Positions 1-6,151 of a stretch of DNA of 6,151 bases are shown here, one piece after another. Under the pieces are notes generated by a model. That model was not told the DNA's origin, did not search any database, and saw only the letters and a list, made by a program, of their open reading frames with translations. A program made the position numbers and the translations under genes. This DNA comes from an uncultured Bacteroidales bacterium. GTDB taxonomy: Bacteria; Bacteroidota; Bacteroidia; Bacteroidales; Muribaculaceae. Position 1 is the first letter of the stretch. The number at the start of each line of letters is the position of its first letter. Location of the stretch: assembly GCA_947176515.1 (NCBI GenBank), contig CAMWQZ010000083.1, positions 1 through 6,151 on the forward strand. The letters are read 5' to 3'.

Positions 1-1
1 C

Positions 2-883
2 TCTCGTGAAGGTCTCGACCTTAAGGTTGCCCAGATTCCGCAGATTAAGCTCGATAATACCGACCGTAACCGCACATCGCCATTCGCTTTCACCGGCAAT
101 CGTTTCGAGTTCCGTGCTGTCGGTTCATCGGCCAACTGTGGCGCAGCAATGATTGTGCTTAACGCAGCCGTGGCCGAGCAGCTCAACGATTTCAAAACTA
201 AGGTCGATGCTCGCGTAGAGGCCGGCGAGACTCTCAACCACGCCCTGCTCGAAGAGATACGCTCGCTCATCAAGCAGTGTAAGGCTATCCACTTTGACGG
301 TAACGGCTACTCTGACGAGTGGAAAGAGGAGGCGGCCCGTCGCGGTCTCGATTGTGAGTCAAGTGTGCCTCTGATTTTCGACGCGTATATGAAGCCCTCG
401 ACTACTGAGATGTTCAAGGCCACCAAGGTGTTCTCAGAAGTCGAGCTTGCCGCGCGCAACGAGGTCAAGTGGGAAATGTATACTAAGAAAGTCCAGATTG
501 AAGCTCGTGTGCTCGGCGATCTTGCTATCAATCATGTTATACCAGTTGCCCTGCGCTATCAGTCGATTTTGCTCGACAATATCGTGCGCATCAAGTCAAT
601 CTTTGGCGAAGAAAAGGCAGCGACCCTTTCGGCTGACGAGCTCGCTACAGTCGAAAAACTGTCAAAGCACATGAATGTCATTAAGAACGAGGTCGACGCT
701 ATGGTCGATGCTCGCCGAGTGGCTAACAAGATTGATAGCGAGCGCGAAAAAGCTATCGCTTATCATGACACCGTGGTGCCCCACATGGACGTTATCCGCT
801 ATCATATCGACAAGCTCGAGCTAATGGTCGACAACGAAATGTGGCCGCTCCCGAAATATCGTGAACTACTCTTCATACGCTAA
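2..883 (+). CDS. glnN: Glutamine synthetase type III, C-terminal part (5' end outside window)
   Basis: This is the 3' end of a gene for type III glutamine synthetase, the cytoplasmic enzyme that joins ammonium to glutamate with ATP. The frame is open from position 2 to the TAA at 881-883, giving 293 residues. The family is usually a little over 700 residues, so roughly the last 40% is present. The first ATG in the visible frame (149) is internal: the codons before it already encode the conserved catalytic-core segment DRNRTSPFAF (visible residues 21-30), followed by FEFRAVGSSAN (35-45). These match the nucleotide- and glutamate-binding region of the GSIII catalytic domain. Next come the family-specific GNGYSDEW segment, the helical region with IEARVLGDLAINH, and a long charged helical tail ending in KLELMVDNEMWPLPKYRELLF, described here only in part: the WPLPKYRELLF ending is diagnostic of GSIII. 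No frameshift or missing conserved block is visible. A hairpin terminator follows 12 bases after the stop. Confidence 0.96.
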   Translation, partial: SREGLDLKVAQIPQIKLDNTDRNRTSPFAFTGNRFEFRAVGSSANCGAAMIVLNAAVAEQLNDFKTKVDARVEAGETLNHALLEEIRSLIKQCKAIHFDGNGYSDEWKEEAARRGLDCESSVPLIFDAYMKPSTTEMFKATKVFSEVELAARNEVKWEMYTKKVQIEARVLGDLAINHVIPVALRYQSILLDNIVRIKSIFGEEKAATLSADELATVEKLSKHMNVIKNEVDAMVDARRVANKIDSEREKAIAYHDTVVPHMDVIRYHIDKLELMVDNEMWPLPKYRELLFIR

Positions 884-895
884 AAGAAATATCTT

Positions 896-930
896 GGGGG
901 CAGGCGTCAGTGCGCTGCCCCCATCTTTTA
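896..930 (+). terminator. Rho-independent terminator after glnN
   Basis: A perfect 8-bp G+C-rich stem is formed by GGGGGCAG (896-903) and CTGCCCCC (915-922), enclosing an 11-base loop that could add one or two inner pairs. It is followed by ATCTTTTA (923-930). The position, just after the glnN stop codon, fits transcription termination of glnN. The T-tract is short (four consecutive T's), so termination may be incomplete and some transcripts could continue into gltB. An attenuator role is possible but nothing in the sequence shows an alternative antiterminator fold. Confidence 0.8.
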
Positions 931-971
931 CCTGATAATCACTCACAAAAAACTGATTTCTATTCCGGATT
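931..971 (+). promoter_or_regulatory. Short A-rich leader upstream of gltB, no Shine-Dalgarno
   Basis: These 41 bases separate the terminator from the gltB start codon. They contain an A-run (ACAAAAAAC, about 945-953) and no AGGAGG-like sequence at the usual distance from the ATG. A-rich leaders without Shine-Dalgarno are common in Bacteroidota. I see no convincing Bacteroidota promoter (TTTG around -33 with TAnnTTTG around -7) in this stretch, so the gltB promoter may lie further upstream, overlap the hairpin, or be divergent from consensus. The call is for the leader as a translation-initiation region only. Confidence 0.35.
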
Positions 972-3900
972 ATGATTAATAATTTACCAAAGGCACAAGG
1001 CCTTTATGACCCGTCAAACGAAAAAGATGCCTGTGGCGTCGGCTTGCTGGTCAATGTCGGTGGTGTCAAGTCCCACCGCCTCGTTGAGCAAGGTCTGCAG
1101 GTGCTTGAGCACATGGTCCACCGCGGAGCCGAAGGCGCTGACCCCAAGACTGGCGACGGTGCAGGCATCATGGTTCAGGTGCCCCATGAATTTATATTGC
1201 TTCAAGGCATAGCTGTCCCCGAGAAGGGCCGCTATGGCACAGGTCTCGTTTTCCTACCTCACGACGAGCAGCAGAATAAAACAATCGTCGATATTATCGC
1301 TCATGAGACGACGGCTGCCGGCCTCACTTTCCTGCCTGTTAGAAAAGTTCCTGTCAACGACTCACAGCTTGGACGTGTTGCTCGTGAGGCGCAGCCCGAC
1401 ATTGTGCAGATTTTCGTTGCAGATACTCGCACCAATGACCCTCTCGAACCGCGTCTCTACCTATTAAGAAAGTCAATTGAAAAGCGTGTCGCAGCCGAGT
1501 TAGGGCCCGACACTGGTTTCTATATCGTCTCGCTGTCATCAAGAGTGATTATCTACAAAGGCATGCTCTCATCTCTGCAGCTACGATATTATTACCCCGA
1601 TTTGACTTCGCCGCATTTCACATCGGCGATGGCACTCGTCCACTCTCGATTCAGCACCAATACGTTCCCGACATGGTCACTCGCCCAGCCATTCAGAATG
1701 TTGGGTCACAATGGCGAGATAAACACCATCCGTGGCAACCGTCTTTGGATGACCGCGCGCGAGTGTCTCCTTCGCCCTGCGGCTCTCGGATATGCTGACC
1801 TGACACCGATTCTTCAGCCCGACATGAGCGACAGCGCGTCGCTCGATAATGCTCTGGAGTTTTTCGTAATGTCGGGCATGTCGCTTCCTCATGCGCTCGC
1901 CATGCTTGTGCCAGAGAGTTTCAATGAAAAAAATCCTATTTCTCCCGAGCTGAAAGCCTTTTATGAGTTTCATTCTATCTTGATGGAGGCGTGGGATGGC
2001 CCTGCCACTCTCTTATTCAGCGACGGACGTTTTGCCGGAGGTATGCTTGACCGCAATGGTCTGCGCCCGGCGCGATATATAATTACTAAAGACGACACTC
2101 TCGTGATAGCCTCCGAGGCCGGCGTCCTGCCGATAGATGCTTCTGAGGTCAAGGAGAAAGGTCGTCTGCGTCCAGGCAAGATGCTGATGGTCGACATGGA
2201 GCAGCACAAGATTTACCGCGACACTGAGCTAAAAGAAGCGTTGGCTTCTGAGTTCCCTTATCGCGATTGGCTGTCGCGCAACCGCATTGTGCTGGACAAT
2301 ATCAACTCTGGCCGCAAAGTAGAAAACAGCGTCGACGATTACCGCCGCCTGCTCGAAGCTTTCCTCTACAACCGTGAGGAAATAGAAAAGATTATAATGC
2401 CTATGGCTGCCGACGCCAAAGAGCCTGTCAACTCTATGGGTAATGACACTCCGCTCGCTGTGCTGAGCGCCCAGCGTCAGCCGTTGTTCAACTACTTCCG
2501 TCAGCACTTCGCCCAAGTGACAAATCCGCCAATCGACCCCTTGCGTGAGGAGCTGGTGATGAGTCTCGATTCTTATATTGGTGCGATTAAACTTAATTTG
2601 CTTGAGCCCACGGCTGACCATTGCAAGATGGTTGAGCTGAAGCGTCCCATCCTTACCAACCGCGAGCTCGATTTGCTCTGCAATCTTCGCTATAAGGGCT
2701 TCAATACTCGAAAGATTGCAATGACTTTCAAGGTCGCCGACGGTGTCGACGGCTTGCGTGAAGGCATCGAGCGCGTGTGTCGCGAAGCTGAGCAGGCCGT
2801 TGACGAAGGCTGCAATTATATCGTTCTGACTGACCGTGGCATTTCCGAAACCGATGCTCCGATTCCTTCTTTGCTCGCCACTTCTGCAGTTCATCACCAT
2901 CTTATCAAGAAGCAGAAACGTGTCCAGACCGCGCTGATTGTAGAGACTGCTGAGGCTCGCGAGGTGATGCACTTCGCCCTGCTGTCAGGTTATGGAGCTT
3001 CGGCTGTTAACCCTTATCTCGCCTTTGCTGTGCTCGACGACATTGTGAAGCGTGGTGAGCTACAGCTCGATTTTAACACCGCTCAGCGCAACTTCATAAA
3101 AGCCGTCGACAAAGGTTTGCTTAAGGTGATGTCAAAGATGGGCATCTCTACTTTGACGAGCTACAAAGGCTCGCTGCAGTTTGAGGCTATCGGTTTGTCA
3201 GACGAGCTCATAAATCAGTATTTTGGACAGACTGTAAGTAAGATTGACGGCATAACTCTTGCTGACCTCTGCCGCGAGATAACTGAAACCCACGCTGCGG
3301 CATATGGCGATGACTTTGAGGATGAAGTTCCAGTCGCTCACAAAGGCATGTATGCCTGGCGAAAAGACGGCGAAGATCATGCATGGAATCCTGAAACTAT
3401 CACAGCGCTCCAGATAGCCACTCGTCTTGGTAGCTATAAAAAGTTTAAAGAGTTTACATCGTTGGTCGACAACAAGCCGCGTCCGATGTTTATCAGAGAC
3501 TTGCTTGACTTCAAGAAGTCGGCTCCTGTGCCTCTCGACGAGGTGGAGTCAGAGGAGTCGATTATGAAACGCTTTGTCACCGGCGCTATGTCGTTCGGTT
3601 CTATAAGCCGCGAGGCTCACGAGGCTCTCGCGATAGCGATGAACTCTATCGGTGCGCGAAGCAACACCGGCGAAGGCGGCGAGGACTCAGAGCGTTTCGC
3701 TCCTCGCGAAGACGGTAGCTCTGCCCGTAGCGCAATCAAGCAGGTTGCGTCGGGACGTTTTGGTGTGACTGCAGAATATCTCGTCAACGCCGATGAGATT
3801 CAGATTAAGATAGCCCAGGGAGCTAAGCCGGGCGAAGGCGGCCAGCTGCCGGGCTTCAAGGTGAATAAGCTTATAGCAAAGACAAGAAATTCAATACCAG

Positions 3901-5489
3901 GCATCTCGCTTATCTCTCCGCCGCCTCATCACGATATCTATTCAATTGAGGACCTCGCCCAGTTGATATTCGATTTAAAGAACGTCAACCCTCGAGCCTG
4001 TATAAGTGTCAAGCTTGTAAGCGAAAGTGGGGTAGGCACCATAGCCGCCGGCGTGGCTAAGGCTAAAAGTGACCTTATCACCATAAGCGGTGCCGAAGGC
4101 GGTACTGGAGCGTCGCCAGCAAGTTCAATCCGCTATGCCGGTCTGCCATCAGAAATCGGTCTTGCCGAAACTCAGCAGACACTGGTTATAAATAATCTCC
4201 GAGGTCAGGTTAAGCTTCAGGTTGACGGTCAGTTGAAGACGGCGCGCGACGTGCTGATTATGGCTATGCTCGGCGCAGAGGAATTTGGCTTTGCGACGAG
4301 TGCTCTGATTGTGCTTGGTTGCGTGATGATGCGCAAATGTCATCTTAACACATGTCCTGTCGGTGTGGCAACTCAGAATGAGGAACTGCGCAAACGATTC
4401 ATTGGTCGTTCGGAGTATGTCGTTAACTTCTTCCGCTTCCTCGCCCGTGAGATACGTGAAACTATGGCGGCTCTCGGCGTGAAGCGCATGGATGATATTA
4501 TCGGCCGGGCTGATTTGCTTTGCGTAAAACAGGATGTAAGCTTGCCGGGCGCTTCTGAGATTGACTTGTCTAAGTTGCTCTACGTTCCGGCTCAGGCTGC
4601 TGAAAATGCGATTTTCAATGTCTCGAAGCAGGAACATGAAATCGCTTCGGTGCTTGACCGCGAGTTGATAGCTCGCTCATTCAATGCAATCGCTACAGGT
4701 GCGCCTGTCGAACTCGAATTTCAGGTCAACAACACTGACCGCTCTATCGGAGCAATGCTTTCGGGTGAGGTGGCGGCAAAATTTGGTGCAGCCGGGTTGC
4801 CTGACGATACTATTACCGCCATATTCCATGGTTCGGCCGGGCAGAGCTTCGGAGCATTTCTCGCCCATGGCATTACATTCCGTCTCGAAGGTGAGGCCAA
4901 CGACTATGTCGGCAAGGGGCTGTCGGGCGGCAAGATTGTGATTGTGCCGCCAGCCGGCGCGACTTTCGCAGCAGAAGATAATATTATAGCAGGTAACACA
5001 CTGCTTTACGGTGCAACCTCGGGCGAAGTCTATATCAATGGCCGAGTTGGCGAGCGTTTCTGTGTCCGTAACTCGGGCGCGACGGCTGTGGTAGAGGGCG
5101 TCGGCGACCATTGTTGTGAATACATGACTGGCGGTCGCACTGTTGTGCTCGGTACTACGGGCCGAAACTTTGCTGCCGGTATGAGTGGTGGCATTGCTTA
5201 TGTGTGGAATCCCGACGGAGACTTTGACTACTTCTGTAACATGGAGATGGTGGAGCTGTCGCTCATTGAAGACATGGCTGACAACCGCGAGTTGCATCGT
5301 CTGATAGGTAATCACTACCGTCACACGGGCAGCAAGCTTGCCAAGCTTATGCTTGATGACTGGAACACATATTCCGCACAGTTTATCAAGGTGATACCCT
5401 ATGAATACAAGCAAGTGTTGATTGCAGAGAAGATGGAGTCGCTCCGTCAGAAGATTGAAAATTCGGCAGTGCCAGTACAAAACAATTAA
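972..5489 (+). CDS. gltB: Glutamate synthase (NAD(P)H type), large (alpha) subunit
   Basis: GltB is the large subunit of glutamate synthase (GOGAT). It hydrolyses glutamine and passes the ammonia through an internal tunnel to 2-oxoglutarate, forming two glutamates. The 1505 residues match the usual length of about 1500. The start is well fixed: an in-frame TGA lies at 954-956 and no other start codon intervenes except an unlikely ATT. Residues 1-20 are a short propeptide expected to be removed to expose the nucleophile Cys21 (DACGVG). The class II glutaminase domain spans about 21-430, with MVHRGAEGAD, the oxyanion-hole pair Asn247-Gly248 (GHNGEIN) and RNGLRPARY near 361-369. The central domain follows (about 440-770; NDTP at 491-494, TNPPIDP at 517-523). 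The FMN-binding synthase barrel (about 800-1210) shows MSFGSIS (873), TGEGGED (899-905), SPPPHHDIYS (982-991) and SGAEGGTGAS (1039-1048). The 3Fe-4S ligands are Cys1117, Cys1123 and Cys1128 (C-X5-C-X4-C). A glycine-rich GXGXG beta-helix occupies about 1240-1480. No catalytic residue is missing. gltD follows after 11 bases. Confidence 0.98.
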   Translation: MINNLPKAQGLYDPSNEKDACGVGLLVNVGGVKSHRLVEQGLQVLEHMVHRGAEGADPKTGDGAGIMVQVPHEFILLQGIAVPEKGRYGTGLVFLPHDEQQNKTIVDIIAHETTAAGLTFLPVRKVPVNDSQLGRVAREAQPDIVQIFVADTRTNDPLEPRLYLLRKSIEKRVAAELGPDTGFYIVSLSSRVIIYKGMLSSLQLRYYYPDLTSPHFTSAMALVHSRFSTNTFPTWSLAQPFRMLGHNGEINTIRGNRLWMTARECLLRPAALGYADLTPILQPDMSDSASLDNALEFFVMSGMSLPHALAMLVPESFNEKNPISPELKAFYEFHSILMEAWDGPATLLFSDGRFAGGMLDRNGLRPARYIITKDDTLVIASEAGVLPIDASEVKEKGRLRPGKMLMVDMEQHKIYRDTELKEALASEFPYRDWLSRNRIVLDNINSGRKVENSVDDYRRLLEAFLYNREEIEKIIMPMAADAKEPVNSMGNDTPLAVLSAQRQPLFNYFRQHFAQVTNPPIDPLREELVMSLDSYIGAIKLNLLEPTADHCKMVELKRPILTNRELDLLCNLRYKGFNTRKIAMTFKVADGVDGLREGIERVCREAEQAVDEGCNYIVLTDRGISETDAPIPSLLATSAVHHHLIKKQKRVQTALIVETAEAREVMHFALLSGYGASAVNPYLAFAVLDDIVKRGELQLDFNTAQRNFIKAVDKGLLKVMSKMGISTLTSYKGSLQFEAIGLSDELINQYFGQTVSKIDGITLADLCREITETHAAAYGDDFEDEVPVAHKGMYAWRKDGEDHAWNPETITALQIATRLGSYKKFKEFTSLVDNKPRPMFIRDLLDFKKSAPVPLDEVESEESIMKRFVTGAMSFGSISREAHEALAIAMNSIGARSNTGEGGEDSERFAPREDGSSARSAIKQVASGRFGVTAEYLVNADEIQIKIAQGAKPGEGGQLPGFKVNKLIAKTRNSIPGISLISPPPHHDIYSIEDLAQLIFDLKNVNPRACISVKLVSESGVGTIAAGVAKAKSDLITISGAEGGTGASPASSIRYAGLPSEIGLAETQQTLVINNLRGQVKLQVDGQLKTARDVLIMAMLGAEEFGFATSALIVLGCVMMRKCHLNTCPVGVATQNEELRKRFIGRSEYVVNFFRFLAREIRETMAALGVKRMDDIIGRADLLCVKQDVSLPGASEIDLSKLLYVPAQAAENAIFNVSKQEHEIASVLDRELIARSFNAIATGAPVELEFQVNNTDRSIGAMLSGEVAAKFGAAGLPDDTITAIFHGSAGQSFGAFLAHGITFRLEGEANDYVGKGLSGGKIVIVPPAGATFAAEDNIIAGNTLLYGATSGEVYINGRVGERFCVRNSGATAVVEGVGDHCCEYMTGGRTVVLGTTGRNFAAGMSGGIAYVWNPDGDFDYFCNMEMVELSLIEDMADNRELHRLIGNHYRHTGSKLAKLMLDDWNTYSAQFIKVIPYEYKQVLIAEKMESLRQKIENSAVPVQNN

Positions 5490-5500
5490 GAGCATACAAG

Positions 5501-6151
5501 ATGGGAAATCCTAAAGCATTTCTGACTATCAATAGAAAAGAGGCCGGCTACAGGCCAATATTTGACCGCGTCCACGATTATAGCGAGGTCGAGCAAACAC
5601 TTAATCAGGAAGACCGTCGCACTCAGGCTTCCCGATGCATGGAGTGTGGTGTGCCCTTCTGCCACTGGGCTTGTCCGCTGGGCAACAAACAGCCTGAGTG
5701 GCAAGACCGTCTCTGGCGCGATGACATCAAGGGCGCTTACGAACTGCTCAGTGCTACCGATGACTTCCCTGAGTTTACGGGGCGCGTCTGTCCGGCGCTT
5801 TGCGAGAAATCATGTGTGCTCAACAAGGTGCATCAGCCCGTCACCATACGCGAGAACGAAGCGGCCATCACTGAGCGCGCTTTCCGCGAAAACATCGTTA
5901 AACCGCGACCTCCTAAGCATCGCACCGGCAAGCGCGTCGCAGTCGTCGGCTCAGGTCCTGCCGGACTCGCCGTCGCTAATCGTCTCAACCACGCCGGCCA
6001 CTTTGTGACCGTTTTTGAAAAGGACGAAGCGCCGGGCGGATTGCTGCGGTTCGGCATACCTGATTTCAAACTCAATAAGCGTGTCATCGACCGCCGGATT
6101 GACCTGATGCAGCGAGAGGGCGTAGAGTTTAAATGTTCTACTGCCGCAGGT
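5501..6151 (+). CDS. gltD: Glutamate synthase small (beta) subunit, N-terminal part (3' end outside window)
   Basis: GltD oxidises NAD(P)H at its FAD and sends electrons through 4Fe-4S clusters to the FMN of GltB. The frame opens at ATG 5501, 11 bases after the gltB stop, and stays open to the window end: 217 residues, a little under half of the usual 470-500. The N-terminal domain carries two cysteine clusters: Cys46, Cys49, Cys54 and Cys58 (RCMECGVPFCHWACPLGN, C-X2-C-X4-C-X3-CP) and Cys97, Cys101 and Cys105 (GRVCPALCEKSCVLN). These are the 4Fe-4S ligand regions known in GltD and in dihydropyrimidine dehydrogenase. The FAD-binding Rossmann motif is GSGPAG (150-155), with the ribose-binding acid Glu173 at the end of the second strand and GGLLRFGIPDFKL (179-191) after it. 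No Shine-Dalgarno precedes the ATG, but the N-terminal sequence (MGNPKAFL, then a YRP motif) aligns with GltD starts, so the start is likely right. The NADPH-binding domain lies beyond the window. Co-transcription with gltB is inferred from spacing. Other members of the family exist (e.g. NADPH oxidoreductases with the same fold), but the position after gltB settles the identity. Confidence 0.96.
   Translation, partial: MGNPKAFLTINRKEAGYRPIFDRVHDYSEVEQTLNQEDRRTQASRCMECGVPFCHWACPLGNKQPEWQDRLWRDDIKGAYELLSATDDFPEFTGRVCPALCEKSCVLNKVHQPVTIRENEAAITERAFRENIVKPRPPKHRTGKRVAVVGSGPAGLAVANRLNHAGHFVTVFEKDEAPGGLLRFGIPDFKLNKRVIDRRIDLMQREGVEFKCSTAAG

Noticed and set aside
890..897. TATCTTGG, close to the Bacteroidota -7 element TAnnTTTG
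   Set aside because: It matches five of six conserved positions, but no TTTG lies at the expected -33 spacing and the implied start would fall inside the terminator hairpin. It is too weak to call as a promoter, though it is worth remembering if a start site maps near 904.
1927..1933. Run of seven A's inside gltB, a possible slippage or frameshift site
   Set aside because: The GltB frame continues normally through it with conserved protein sequence on both sides, and nothing suggests programmed frameshifting.
2229..2972. A 247-codon open frame on the minus strand inside gltB
   Set aside because: It lies wholly opposite a strongly conserved GltB region, its translation shows no recognisable domain, and it is best explained as an antisense shadow of gltB codon use.
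4149..4637. A 162-codon minus-strand open frame opposite the GltB iron-sulfur region
   Set aside because: It is a shadow of the highly conserved synthase domain, with no independent coding evidence.
5333..5349. Repeated AAGCTT with a small palindrome (GCAAGCTTGC) near the end of gltB
   Set aside because: It comes from coding for a local Lys-Leu-Ala-Lys-Leu sequence and is too short to suggest a regulatory or mobile-element site.
4677..5495. A 272-codon open frame on the minus strand at the 3' end of gltB
   Set aside because: It mirrors the glycine-rich GXGXG domain of GltB, whose codons leave few antisense stops. The predicted protein is rich in His, Cys and Thr, has no recognisable domain and no supporting context.
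5562..6008. A 148-codon + strand open frame overlapping gltD
   Set aside because: It is out of frame with gltD, whose cysteine clusters and FAD motif are unmistakable. The alternative product is Ser/Arg-rich with no recognisable motif.

Overview
The window holds a compact ammonia-assimilation locus read entirely on the + strand. It contains the 3' end of a type III glutamine synthetase gene (glnN), a complete glutamate synthase large-subunit gene (gltB), and the first part of the glutamate synthase small-subunit gene (gltD). Both outer genes are cut by the window edges, so gltB is the only complete gene. No RNA genes, mobile elements, CRISPR arrays or long repeats are visible.

Layout: positions 2-883 encode the last 293 residues of GlnN. 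Positions 884-971 are the only real non-coding gap (88 bases). It holds a G+C-rich hairpin typical of a rho-independent terminator (896-930), then a short A-rich leader. Positions 972-5489 are gltB (1505 codons), with all expected domains and catalytic or cluster residues intact. An 11-base gap leads to gltD, which starts at 5501 and runs off the end after 217 codons. The gltB-gltD spacing indicates one transcription unit. glnN is probably a separate or partly coupled unit because of the hairpin.

Function: GlnN makes glutamine from glutamate, ammonium and ATP. GltB/GltD then converts glutamine plus 2-oxoglutarate to two glutamates using reduced pyridine nucleotide. The two enzymes form the GS-GOGAT cycle, and their adjacency makes the window a near-complete high-affinity nitrogen-assimilation module.

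Organism: a type III glutamine synthetase closely resembling the Bacteroides form as I recall it, and the absence of Shine-Dalgarno sequences before gltB and gltD, point to Bacteroidota, most likely the order Bacteroidales. The fairly balanced, moderately G+C-rich codon use would fit a gut lineage such as Muribaculaceae, but that finer placement is a guess. I found no sign of a previously undescribed system; this looks like ordinary core metabolism. The points most worth a second look concern regulation in the glnN-gltB gap.
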